A stretch of DNA of 64,000 nucleotides, taken from IMG/VR virus record IMGVR_UViG_3300007640_000004, positions 1-64,000 of that record; one strand, given 5' to 3'. Within the stretch, counting starts at the first letter, position 1. Every line of letters starts with the position of its first letter. Origin of the DNA: a virus. The position numbers and the translations under genes were made by a program. This document shows positions 42,722 through 50,385 of the stretch, piece by piece. The notes under the pieces were generated by a model. That model made no database searches. It had not been told where the DNA came from and saw only the letters and a program-made list of their open reading frames with translations.

Positions 42722-42750
42722 CCCGACTATCCCGCGACGGGATAGTCGGG
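42722..42750 (+). repeat. Intergenic 13-bp-stem hairpin 3 (ACT type, loop CGA)
   Basis: CCCGACTATCCCG, loop CGA, CGGGATAGTCGGG. Relative to hairpin 1, CTT changes to ACT and the partner AAG to AGT, so pairing is kept. Confidence 0.9.
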
Positions 42751-42779
42751 CATCATACCCTGAACCCTGAAAGAAAGTA

Positions 42780-43040
42780 ATGAGATCCTATAACGCAAGA
42801 ACCGTAGCCGAGCTTCAAGATGCTCGCGTCTCCAAGCTCGATGCCTTCGATGGCTTCGAAGAAACCTTCGACTGTGCCCTTCCACAAGCGTGGCTCGATG
42901 CCTTCGTCGAGAAATCCAAGCTCGACTATCACCTCGTGTGGTCCACCACGGTCTGGTCCTATGGTCAGGCTACCGTATGGGGGGAGCCCGTCACCTGCTG
43001 CGCCGACGTCGCTGCCTTCGCTGCCTACGATACCAACTGA
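42780..43040 (+). CDS. Small hypothetical protein
   Basis: This 86-residue acidic, aromatic protein (VWSTTVWSYGQATVWGEP) has no recognised family and no membrane segment. It lies between hairpins 3 and 4, with an A-rich leader. The gene order and punctuation suggest independent control of its mRNA segment. Confidence 0.5.
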   Translation: MRSYNARTVAELQDARVSKLDAFDGFEETFDCALPQAWLDAFVEKSKLDYHLVWSTTVWSYGQATVWGEPVTCCADVAAFAAYDTN

Positions 43041-43056
43041 ACCCTGAACCAATCGA

Positions 43057-43085
43057 CCCGACTATCCCGCGACGGGATAGTCGGG
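43057..43085 (+). repeat. Intergenic 13-bp-stem hairpin 4 (ACT type, loop CGA)
   Basis: Identical stem and loop to hairpin 3; begins 16 nt after the stop of the 42780 gene. Confidence 0.9.
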
Positions 43086-43118
43086 CATCCTGTTAAACCA
43101 ATAACGAATAATCCTATT

Positions 43119-43868
43119 ATGAATAAGCGCTACATCGCCATAACATATCAACGGGCCGACGCCCCCTACCATCCGGAGCAAACATCCTGCGCCCACTTCT
43201 CCACACCCGAAGGGGCGGCTCTCCACCTCTGGTCTGCTCACCACCGTGACCTGTGGGTCCGCCAACGTGGTGGCGGCGACGGATCATACATCTCCTACCC
43301 CATCGACGACGTCGACATGCTCGTTGACCACATCACCGACGGGTATGACATCCTCGTGGATTTGGGTGAACCCAGCCTGACCCTCGACGTTGTGACCTTC
43401 CATCGCGCCCTCACCTATGTTGATGAGCCCGAGCCCACCCATCCGAGCGGGGCTGTTGGCTATGGCGTGACCGACGGGCACACCCTTCGAGTCAACCCGC
43501 CGACCGATCCACTCGATCGACTCGATTGGGCGAAGACGTTGCGTGACTGGTGTGGTTGCGATGAGCGGCCTGACTCACCCGTTAACGAGATCACGGATGA
43601 GAGTGTTACTGAGATGCTGCGCGGACCCTTCCGCCCTCCATATTATATCCGGACCGTCGAAGCCAAAAAGGCTTGGCGTGACCAAGACGAGGTCGGACAG
43701 CTCCCCGTTCATGTGATGAAGCTCGACCGTTTCTTGTTCTGCGGCGAAGGATACCGCGAAGAGAACTCGGTGCCAATGATCGTCGGGCAGTTCGATGTCT
43801 ACGAACCCATCGAAGGATGCTCGACTCACACCCGCAACACAATCTACACGCCAGCACGGCACGACTGA
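43119..43868 (+). CDS. Hypothetical protein ending in IYTPARHD
   Basis: This 249-residue protein is acidic and mixed alpha/beta, with a His/Trp-rich N-terminal part (AHFSTPEGAALHLWSAHHRD). No family is recognised. Its last residues IYTPARHD closely match the end of the next gene's product (IYLPSRHD), hinting at a shared terminal module. One base separates it from that gene, so translation is probably coupled. Confidence 0.5.
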   Translation: MNKRYIAITYQRADAPYHPEQTSCAHFSTPEGAALHLWSAHHRDLWVRQRGGGDGSYISYPIDDVDMLVDHITDGYDILVDLGEPSLTLDVVTFHRALTYVDEPEPTHPSGAVGYGVTDGHTLRVNPPTDPLDRLDWAKTLRDWCGCDERPDSPVNEITDESVTEMLRGPFRPPYYIRTVEAKKAWRDQDEVGQLPVHVMKLDRFLFCGEGYREENSVPMIVGQFDVYEPIEGCSTHTRNTIYTPARHD

Positions 43869-43869
43869 T

Positions 43870-44040
43870 ATGGTATTCAAGAACTCACCCCTAGTAGTGA
43901 AGGACTACATCGATCCGGCGACGGGTCGAGTGTGGCTCCGCACCCTTTACCGGAATCTCAAATCCACCGAGACGATTAACGTCGGAGGTAAGGACAGGTT
44001 CCGGAGGCGCGTCATCTACCTGCCATCACGGCACGACTAA
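43870..44040 (+). CDS. Small protein sharing the C-terminus of its neighbour
   Basis: This 56-residue protein (start MVFKNSPLVVKD) is basic and beta-rich. It ends RRVIYLPSRHD, resembling the end of the upstream protein, and the DNA at the two 3' ends is almost the same (CACGGCACGACT). It may be a truncated partial duplicate that kept the terminal module. Hairpin 5 follows after 22 nt. Confidence 0.45.
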   Translation: MVFKNSPLVVKDYIDPATGRVWLRTLYRNLKSTETINVGGKDRFRRRVIYLPSRHD

Positions 44041-44062
44041 TCCTTAACTCAATTACCTGTGA

Positions 44063-44091
44063 CCCGCTTATCCCGTGACGGGATAAGCGGG
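44063..44091 (+). repeat. Intergenic 13-bp-stem hairpin 5 (CTT type, loop TGA)
   Basis: Identical to hairpin 1. It precedes a 160-nt leader of the MoxR-like gene. Confidence 0.9.
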
Positions 44092-44105
44092 CAACATAAA
44101 ACAAT

Positions 44106-44135
44106 TTGACTCAACCCGCTGATGGGTTTTATGTT
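44106..44135 (+). promoter_or_regulatory. Possible promoter for the MoxR-like gene
   Basis: TTGACT (44106-44111), an 18-nt spacer and TATGTT (44130-44135) lie 115 nt upstream of the ATG at 44251. The match is moderate. Confidence 0.4.
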
Positions 44136-44250
44136 TAACGCATCAAGCCCAACGGTGGGAGCCGAGTCCCCATAAGGAAAGTCCTCCTTCATTGAACGGA
44201 CAAACAAAACAAACTGCTGAAAAGCAAAACCTAAAACGAATAAAAATAAT

Positions 44251-45459
44251 ATGAGTAACCAATCCAATACCCAGTTCCCCGTCGTCAGTATCGGCCAAGT
44301 GCCCCTCCACGCTGTCGTCGCTGAACACACTGGCTCCATGTTGTCGCTCAACGGCAAGAGCGGAGTCGGCAAGACAGAGATCGGAAAGAAAATTGCCGAG
44401 GCTATCGGCTACGAGTTCGATCCTAAACTCCATGTCAAAAACTTCTGCGGAGCTAGCCCCGTCGAAGGGACAGGCTACGGCGTGCCCGGCGAGTGGGACG
44501 ATGATCTCGGCTCCGACATCGACATGAGGTTCAGCGTCCCCGAAGGACTGCCAACCTTGGCAAAGTATGGCGATCGAAAGATCGTCTTCATGTGTGACGA
44601 GTTCAGCAACTGGGACCCAACGCTCCAGTCCCTTGCGCTTGGAGCCATGACTCCGGTCGGCTTCCCTAAGAAGTGGGGGCCGCACGACATCGCACCCAAC
44701 GTGTTCTTTGTCCTGACCTCCAACCGGAGATCAGACGGGAGCCGACAGTCGTCGGTGTTGTCAGCACCCAACGTGGCTCGATGCCTTACCTTGGTTATCG
44801 AACCTAACCTTAAGGAAACGTTGGAACACTTTGCCGTCGACAAGGATCTGTCCGACTCGGCTCATTGGAAATTCCTTTCCTTTGTTCAGCTTGGCAATGT
44901 GAACGGCAACACCACGGGAGCCTTGGACGCTGAGAAGCTGTTCGCTCCGGACCCCGTGACACCGTGGGACGGGATGCCTTATCCCAACCCGCGACAGCAC
45001 GAGCGGGTCTGCATGGCTACCATGCCTGACTCGCCTCTGATGGACGATACGCTGTTCAACCACGAGGCACGCAAGACAAACCTGTCCGGCTACCTCGGAC
45101 CTGATGCGGGGGCGGAGGTCGCCTCATGGATTGCAGTCATGGCAGACTCTGTTGAGAATGCCAAGGCTGTGCTGGCTGGCGCGGCTTCGTTCCCGAAGGA
45201 TACCAAGTCCATCTACGGGACAATGATGGCAGCGTATCGTCTCACCAAGATGATGCTGTCCGGCATGACCCAAGCCCAACGGCTGGCGGCAGTCAAAGGC
45301 GGCGACGTCGATGACTTCGTGAACCGCATCATGCTGGTTCCGGAAGCCAAGGAGTATTGCGCATGGCTCTACGAAATGGCGATCCGCGAAGACAAGGACA
45401 AGAACAGCGCCATCCCGCTGGATGTCCACCCAATGGCCGAGAAGATGCAGTGCGTCTGA
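44251..45459 (+). CDS. MoxR-type AAA+ ATPase
   Basis: This 402-residue protein has Walker A GKSGVGKT (residues 36-43), Walker B IVFMCDEF (about 111-118) and a sensor-1 region VFFVLTSNRR (about 151-160), the order seen in MoxR/RavA-like ATPases. These act as chaperones that load or remodel metal-dependent or VWA-containing partners. The VWA-metallopeptidase gene two positions downstream is the expected partner. It has its own possible promoter and is bracketed by hairpins 5 and 6. Confidence 0.8.
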   Translation: MSNQSNTQFPVVSIGQVPLHAVVAEHTGSMLSLNGKSGVGKTEIGKKIAEAIGYEFDPKLHVKNFCGASPVEGTGYGVPGEWDDDLGSDIDMRFSVPEGLPTLAKYGDRKIVFMCDEFSNWDPTLQSLALGAMTPVGFPKKWGPHDIAPNVFFVLTSNRRSDGSRQSSVLSAPNVARCLTLVIEPNLKETLEHFAVDKDLSDSAHWKFLSFVQLGNVNGNTTGALDAEKLFAPDPVTPWDGMPYPNPRQHERVCMATMPDSPLMDDTLFNHEARKTNLSGYLGPDAGAEVASWIAVMADSVENAKAVLAGAASFPKDTKSIYGTMMAAYRLTKMMLSGMTQAQRLAAVKGGDVDDFVNRIMLVPEAKEYCAWLYEMAIREDKDKNSAIPLDVHPMAEKMQCV

Positions 45460-45472
45460 TTAGCCAACCCTG

Positions 45473-45501
45473 CCCGACTATCCCGCGACGGGATAGTCGG
45501 G
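45473..45501 (+). repeat. Intergenic 13-bp-stem hairpin 6 (ACT type, loop CGA)
   Basis: Identical to hairpins 3 and 4; begins 13 nt after the MoxR-like stop codon. A CTTCTTAACC tail follows. Confidence 0.9.
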
Positions 45502-45536
45502 CTTCTTAACCTAACTAATAGAAAGACAGATAACGA

Positions 45537-46442
45537 ATGACAACGAATAATAACACCCACGGCGGTATCGACTTGATCAACAGCCTAGTTCAGGCGGCGC
45601 TGGAGACGCACAAGTATCCGCTCCATCAGAAACTCCAGCAGGTCAGCGAAGATGCTGCTGCCAAGTATCAAACGACGGCGGCGGAGATCCGCTCGATGAC
45701 CACCATAATCGAGAACAAAGGCAATGAGGTCGGTGCCATGGGGGCACGGATCGAACTGTGGAGGACGGCGACCAAGGATCTCGGGCTCCCCAACCCGACG
45801 GTGAAGGGCTCCCTGTATATCCAACGCAAGGATATCAAGGAGGTGCAGCAACTCTTCGACGACTGCGAGGCTGACCTCGTGGCGATGAAGAAGAACGTGG
45901 TCAAGGCATGGCCCGCCCTTGTGCAGGAGGCGAAGACTCGCAAGGCCAAGCTCGCTCAATTCATCGAGTGGCCGTCGGCTAACGAGTTCGTCTCCAAGTA
46001 TTCCATCGGGCTCCGGTGGATGGCCCAGCCAATGGCGATCCCCGAAGGTGTCCTGTCCGGTCTGTCTGCCGAGGTGCGTGCGGAGGCCGAGGCGAAGTCC
46101 AATGCCTACGTTAACGCAAACCTACGTCAGGCACATTACGGTCCGGTCAAGGACTTGGTCGGTAGCATCACCAAGCTGGTCGAGGACTGGGATAAGGGTA
46201 AGAAGCGTGTGAGACAGGAACCTTACGACGCGTTGAAGGAGGCGGCCAAAAAGCTGGACGACCTGAACTGGCTCCGGCTCCCTGAGCTGGCCGCCTTGTC
46301 TGATGTCCTCGACAACGCGGGTAACATCGACATGGTCAACACCCCGAAGGATGAGCGCGACAAAGCGTTCGACAAAGTCCGGACGGCGAAGCAGAAGATG
46401 GAAGACGCCATCGCGAAACAGAATGCCGCTCTCGGCATCTGA
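45537..46442 (+). CDS. Coiled-coil protein of the MoxR-VWA module
   Basis: This 301-residue protein is almost all helical with long heptad-like stretches (about 20-80 and 190-300) and no catalytic motif. It lies between the MoxR-like ATPase and the VWA-metallopeptidase. I infer it to be an adaptor or substrate of the ATPase complex. No family is recognised. It starts with MTTNNNTHGGIDL after an A-rich leader. Confidence 0.5.
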   Translation: MTTNNNTHGGIDLINSLVQAALETHKYPLHQKLQQVSEDAAAKYQTTAAEIRSMTTIIENKGNEVGAMGARIELWRTATKDLGLPNPTVKGSLYIQRKDIKEVQQLFDDCEADLVAMKKNVVKAWPALVQEAKTRKAKLAQFIEWPSANEFVSKYSIGLRWMAQPMAIPEGVLSGLSAEVRAEAEAKSNAYVNANLRQAHYGPVKDLVGSITKLVEDWDKGKKRVRQEPYDALKEAAKKLDDLNWLRLPELAALSDVLDNAGNIDMVNTPKDERDKAFDKVRTAKQKMEDAIAKQNAALGI

Positions 46443-46454
46443 TTAAACTGATCG

Positions 46455-46483
46455 CCCGACTATCCCGCCACGGGATAGTCGGG
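46455..46483 (+). repeat. Intergenic 13-bp-stem hairpin 7 (ACT type, loop CCA)
   Basis: Same stem as hairpin 3, loop CCA; begins 12 nt after the stop of the 45537 gene and is followed by CTTTCTTAACC. Confidence 0.9.
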
Positions 46484-46522
46484 CTTTCTTAACCCAACGA
46501 ACAAAAGAAAAAGTAAAACATA

Positions 46523-48136
46523 ATGAGAACAAGAACCCAACTGCCCACTACGGGCAACACCCTTGAAGCGAAGGCCATGCGGCGCGTCGAACAATGGGTA
46601 AGCTCCGCATACATCAGGCTGATTAGCTTGGTGTGCTACCTGACTGACGAAACACCATACGGTGCGACCGACGGTCGACTGCTCCTGCTCAACCCAGCGG
46701 GCATCATGAAGATCAAGGCAACGTCTGACCCTGTCGGATACCTCGCCTTCCTCCTGCTGCACGAGGCGCTGCACGCCATGCTCAACCACGGCATCAGACT
46801 GATGGGCTTCCGCGATCGGAAGCTGGCTAACATAGCCGCAGACTATGTGATCAACGCGATCATCATCAAGATCAATGAGGATGCGCGGAAAGCCGGAGCC
46901 ACGGCTGACCCGTTCCCCATGATTAATGGCGGGCTCTACGATCCTGACCTGTCAGGAGACAAGTCAGTCGAGATGCTCTACCGTAAGTTGCTTGCGGATG
47001 AGGCGGCTAAGCCACAGCTTCCCGACCCTCCCGTCAACCAAGACGGTGGGGATGATGACGACAGCGACAGCGGCGACAGCGACAGCGGCGACAGCGACAG
47101 CGGCGACATGGGAGACAACCCTGATGGGTGGGACTTCGATGACGACGAGGACGGCGAGGACGGCGATGAGGGCTCCGGCTCCGGTGGCTCCAGTCCGGAC
47201 AAGTCCAACGACGACGACACCGACAGCGGCGACGAGCGTGGTGACGGCAAGGGCGGAGGCAAGGGCGATGAGTCCGACGATGCCGAAGGCGGCGACTCCG
47301 ACGGCGGTCAGCACAACCCTGATCCGGAGAACGGCGACGGGCAGAAGCGTGTCCAGTCTGATGATGACGATGCGAAGAAAGATGCCGAGACTCTCGGTGG
47401 CTTCGCGGGAACCGGTGACGACGACGGTGTCTTTACACCGGAGTTGGATGAGGGCGAGACGATGGACGATGTTGCCAACACCATCGACGATGAGGTTCAG
47501 CGCATCGCTCTTGAAGAGGAGATCAACGAGCGGGCTGGGGCTACCATGGGTGGGCCTGACAAGGGCATCGCCGGTATCATGAAACACCGTAAGCGAGCTA
47601 ACATCGGCGACTGGAAACAGGCAGTGCAGGACTGGTTCACCAGTCGGCAGAACGCCGGATGGACTAAGCCGTTCAACGCTCCGGTCTTCGGCTCGACTCG
47701 ACTCGTGGTGGCAGGGCGTGAGTCCCGTGGCATGGGCCCGATCGTGATCCTGTTCGATGTCAGCTACTCCGTGCCCACTGCCAAGGTGGCGGAGATGCTG
47801 GGCGAGTCGCAGTTCGCATTGGATGAGTTCAAGCCGAAGTCCCTGCACCTGATCGAGATTCCCAACTTTGTCCGCAGGGTGTGGGAGTTGCGCGAGGGTG
47901 ACGTTGTTCCCGAGGAACTGAACTACGGTGGAGGCACCGCATTCGGGCCGGGATTTGACTGGGTCTACGAGAACGTCCCCGACTGCGAGGGCGTTATCTA
48001 CATGACCGATGGTGACGCTTGGGACATCCATGACCTGAAGCAGCCGGACTTCCCTGTCCTGTGGCTTGACTGGTCCTGCTGTCCTGAGAAGTATCCATGG
48101 GGTGAGGTGGTCGTGATGGCTGACCTCGACGCCTGA
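46523..48136 (+). CDS. VWA-like metallopeptidase (DUF2201 type)
   Basis: This 537-residue protein has three parts. Residues about 1-130 include HEALHAMLNH (80-89), an HExxH zinc site extended by a further His, typical of DUF2201 metallopeptidase domains. Residues about 170-300 are an Asp/Ser/Gly-rich acidic linker with DNA tandem repeats. The C-terminal 170 residues are a VWA-like domain with a MIDAS start LFDVSYS (D412) and GGGTAFGPGFDW and YMTDGD later. It should work with the MoxR-like ATPase. Cellular target is unknown. Confidence 0.8.
   Translation: MRTRTQLPTTGNTLEAKAMRRVEQWVSSAYIRLISLVCYLTDETPYGATDGRLLLLNPAGIMKIKATSDPVGYLAFLLLHEALHAMLNHGIRLMGFRDRKLANIAADYVINAIIIKINEDARKAGATADPFPMINGGLYDPDLSGDKSVEMLYRKLLADEAAKPQLPDPPVNQDGGDDDDSDSGDSDSGDSDSGDMGDNPDGWDFDDDEDGEDGDEGSGSGGSSPDKSNDDDTDSGDERGDGKGGGKGDESDDAEGGDSDGGQHNPDPENGDGQKRVQSDDDDAKKDAETLGGFAGTGDDDGVFTPELDEGETMDDVANTIDDEVQRIALEEEINERAGATMGGPDKGIAGIMKHRKRANIGDWKQAVQDWFTSRQNAGWTKPFNAPVFGSTRLVVAGRESRGMGPIVILFDVSYSVPTAKVAEMLGESQFALDEFKPKSLHLIEIPNFVRRVWELREGDVVPEELNYGGGTAFGPGFDWVYENVPDCEGVIYMTDGDAWDIHDLKQPDFPVLWLDWSCCPEKYPWGEVVVMADLDA
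47061..47105 (+). repeat. 15-bp tandem repeat in the VWA gene
   Basis: Three copies of ACAGCGACAGCGGCG encode the DSGDS acidic linker. Length change here would not shift the frame. Confidence 0.85.
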
Positions 48137-48140
48137 TCCT

Positions 48141-48201
48141 CTGACCGGTGGGCGGGGCGGGTGTGGCTGAACAAGCCGCACCTTCCCTGCCTCCCCGTCA
48201 G
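48141..48201 (+). repeat. Long imperfect intergenic hairpin
   Basis: CTGACCGG (48141-48148) and CCCCGTCAG (48193-48201) form an outer stem; GGTGTGGCT (48160-48168) and AGCCGCACC (48174-48182) form an inner stem with one G-T pair, loop GAACA. It replaces the 13-bp-stem type after the VWA gene. Confidence 0.6.
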
Positions 48202-48263
48202 GAGATACCCTTCGCCCTTGAGGTGGAGGAACCTGAGTAAAGAAAGTAAACCAAATAACTGAT

Positions 48264-49100
48264 ATGAAAGATAAAACTACTGCTACTGCTACGAACACAC
48301 CAACCATGGTGATCACCGTCGTCCCTCCGAAGCCCCGCAAGAAAGGCGAGAAGGCCAAGGCCAAACCCCTCGACCGTCTCGTGCCAGTCACGAGCCGATT
48401 GATCGACGGCATCATGGACTACGGAACGAGCGTCTACTTGGCTATCCAAGAACGGCACGTTGAAGCATGGGCCAAGACTGATGGCCCGCCTGCCTACGCA
48501 GGCGACTTGGCTTACGTGAGAATCCGTGAGGCAATCGAGGAGGTAATCCGCACCAAGGTCAGCGACACCACGCTGGCTCGACGCTTCAGCCGGAAACTCA
48601 AAACAACATACAACGGGGGGGTGAGGAGACAGGTCGCCCTGTGGTTCATGACCGACAAACAGATCAAGAAGATCGAGGACAAAGCCGAAGCGGACTTCGC
48701 CAAGTCGAAGTTCGGCAAGCTGCGGGAGGAGGCACAGGCTCCGTTCTATTATGAGCGGTGGAGTTCGGACGTTGTAACGGAGGCACGCATCGCGAAACTC
48801 ATAACAAAAAACGCGAAATACAATGCACAGATAGCCCCGCACCCCTTCATCAATAACACCACCACGGAGGCATCGATCAGGGAACGGGCACGCAAGATCA
48901 ACAACAGCCTGATCCACAAACTGCGGGCCAGTCTCTATGCGTTGGAGGACGGATCGAAAGTCCGGAAGTCTGAGATCGAAGCGAGCTTCATCGATGTCGC
49001 GGAGGCTACGGTCAAGCGGATCATGGGTAAGGACTACGTGGCTCCGACGGAGTCGCAGGTCTACCCGACCCTGACCAATGGCCGGACGCGCCGCCGTTAA
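48264..49100 (+). CDS. Hypothetical helical protein
   Basis: This 278-residue protein is basic and helical, with Arg/Lys-rich segments at both ends (KPRKKGEKAKAKP near 24-36). No family is recognised. It lies between the VWA gene and hairpin 8 in the same operon. The basic ends suggest nucleic-acid contact, but no motif supports a particular function. Confidence 0.5.
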   Translation: MKDKTTATATNTPTMVITVVPPKPRKKGEKAKAKPLDRLVPVTSRLIDGIMDYGTSVYLAIQERHVEAWAKTDGPPAYAGDLAYVRIREAIEEVIRTKVSDTTLARRFSRKLKTTYNGGVRRQVALWFMTDKQIKKIEDKAEADFAKSKFGKLREEAQAPFYYERWSSDVVTEARIAKLITKNAKYNAQIAPHPFINNTTTEASIRERARKINNSLIHKLRASLYALEDGSKVRKSEIEASFIDVAEATVKRIMGKDYVAPTESQVYPTLTNGRTRRR

Positions 49101-49112
49101 TCCAACCCTTAG

Positions 49113-49141
49113 CCCGCTTATCCCGCGACGGGATAAGCGGG
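49113..49141 (+). repeat. Intergenic 13-bp-stem hairpin 8 (CTT type, loop CGA)
   Basis: CTT-type stem with loop CGA; begins 12 nt after the stop of the 48264 gene. It is the last copy found. Confidence 0.9.
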
Positions 49142-49169
49142 CTTTCTTAACCTGTAACAAAACCACATC

Positions 49170-49352
49170 ATGAAAAAATTCACTGTAGAAATAATCGAAA
49201 CCCTGACAAGGAGTGTCCATGTCACCGTGAAAGCGCCGAACGAAGAGTCCGCTCGCGACCTTGCGGAGGGGGGAGACTACGAGGACGAGCAGATCGACCC
49301 TCTTTCCGAGGAGATTATAGATCGGACCATATGGGAAATATCTGCCGACTGA
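49170..49352 (+). CDS. DpnD/PcfM-like small protein
   Basis: This 60-residue acidic protein (MKKFTVEIIETLTRSVHVTV) resembles the small DpnD/PcfM-like family found in phages and mobile elements, a short beta-alpha-beta protein of unknown role. The match covers the N-terminal half best. It lies after the last 13-bp-stem hairpin; genes from here on are separated only by short A-rich leaders. Confidence 0.6.
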   Translation: MKKFTVEIIETLTRSVHVTVKAPNEESARDLAEGGDYEDEQIDPLSEEIIDRTIWEISAD

Positions 49353-49387
49353 AGAAGAACCCCTGAACCCTGAACCCTAACTAACAA

Positions 49388-49621
49388 ATGAGTAACACAG
49401 ATACCACTGTATCCCTCCGCCCCTTTGTCTGGCACTACTTGCCGCACCCATGGGAAGGAACGCAGCATTGCCTCCGCCGCCACGACACCCTTGGCAAAGG
49501 CACTTGCACCAATGATCACACCGGCTGCATATATAATGACGGGCACAACGGATGCACTGCGCCATCCAAGCTGCCTATCGAGGGAGACTTTGACTCCCCA
49601 CTGAAGAAGAAGAACCCATGA
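49388..49621 (+). CDS. Small Cys/His-rich hypothetical protein
   Basis: This 77-residue protein has a Cys/His cluster (CLRRHDTLGKGTC and TGCIYNDGHNGC, about 23-57) that may bind zinc. No family is recognised. Its stop overlaps the ATG of the next small gene (ATGA), so they are translated together. Confidence 0.5.
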   Translation: MSNTDTTVSLRPFVWHYLPHPWEGTQHCLRRHDTLGKGTCTNDHTGCIYNDGHNGCTAPSKLPIEGDFDSPLKKKNP

Positions 49622-49710
49622 ACCCTATGGACCCATCATCCACATCGTTAATCATCGCGCTGGTCTGTTCCATCGCGGCCTACCTAACCCTACCTAACCC
49701 TACTAACTGA
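49618..49710 (+). CDS. Very small membrane peptide
   Basis: A 30-residue frame (MNPMDPSSTSL) starts at an ATG overlapping the previous stop and contains one hydrophobic stretch (LIIALVCSIAAYLTL). The overlap and hydrophobic pattern support it; its size makes it uncertain. It may be a membrane-active peptide. The CCTAACCCTA repeats at its end are probably coincidental. Confidence 0.4.
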   Translation: MNPMDPSSTSLIIALVCSIAAYLTLPNPTN

Positions 49711-49713
49711 ACT

Positions 49714-50145
49714 ATGAATCCAAGACATAACAAACCAACGAGTTCCAACGTGGACTACGCCGACATACCCGAGAAGGGCAACTGCTTTCCGGCAGCCTTT
49801 CATCTGGCCGAGGAACACATCCGCAGTTGCCCCGACATCGAGCCGCTCCTGCGGATCGTCCATGCCGAGGTGGACTGCCAGCATCGGGAGGACGTTCCCG
49901 CTCATGGCCATGCCTACGTCACCATCGAGCACCCGCACTTGGACCCGAGGTTCCCGAAGCTGGCAACCGCGCATGACAGTTCGCTGGGGCGCGAGATCGT
50001 CATGCCCCTCCAAGTCTACGAGGACATCGGCAACATCGGAGAGATCAACAACAAGCACGTATACACCTACGAAGAGGTGCTTAAGAATCTGTTGAAGCAT
50101 GGACATTACGGGCCGTGGGATCTCGAAACCTCAACCGGATTGTAG
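49714..50145 (+). CDS. Small protein with papain-like Cys-His arrangement
   Basis: This 143-residue protein has GNCFPAAFHLA (Cys at residue 24) and later GHAYVTIEHPHLDP (His at about 66), the order of a papain-fold Cys-His pair seen in small phage proteins that begin with a GNC motif. A following Tyr/Asp-rich region could complete the site. I infer a cysteine-peptidase-like or transglutaminase-like fold, without proof of activity. The start has no Shine-Dalgarno sequence. Confidence 0.45.
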   Translation: MNPRHNKPTSSNVDYADIPEKGNCFPAAFHLAEEHIRSCPDIEPLLRIVHAEVDCQHREDVPAHGHAYVTIEHPHLDPRFPKLATAHDSSLGREIVMPLQVYEDIGNIGEINNKHVYTYEEVLKNLLKHGHYGPWDLETSTGL

Positions 50146-50149
50146 AGCC

Positions 50150-50344
50150 ATGACCAAAGATACCTTCCGCCTCCGGCGCGTCGGAGAATACAAAGGCTAC
50201 GCGATCCATCGCGGCTACTGCACAACCCACGGAATCGGCAGCACCTTCTGGTGCTGTGGAACCTGCGGCTACCGAACCTTCGCCGGACGCGGAGGCGTTA
50301 AGTCACACATCACCAAGTTCCATAAGGGACACCAAACCAGATAA
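50150..50344 (+). CDS. Small C2H2 zinc-finger protein
   Basis: I start at the ATG at 50150 (MTKDTFRLRRVG) because the longer frame upstream overlaps the previous gene. The 64-residue protein contains CGTCGYRTFAGRGGVKSHIT followed by KFH, a CxxC...HxxxxH pattern (C-x2-C-x12-H-x4-H) like a classical C2H2 finger. It is basic and likely binds DNA or RNA, perhaps as an early regulator. Confidence 0.6.
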   Translation: MTKDTFRLRRVGEYKGYAIHRGYCTTHGIGSTFWCCGTCGYRTFAGRGGVKSHITKFHKGHQTR

Positions 50345-50385
50345 CCAAACCAGATAACCAAACCAAACCTAACCCAATAAAGAAA

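Noticed and set aside
46964-48415. A long minus-strand open frame (483 codons) opposite the VWA gene.
   Set aside because: It is antisense to a gene with clear zinc and MIDAS motifs and consists of Val/Ala runs from the acidic linker.
49680-49710. Telomere-like CCTAACCCTA repeats.
   Set aside because: Only two to three imperfect units, at the end of a small frame, with no hairpin or end structure nearby.
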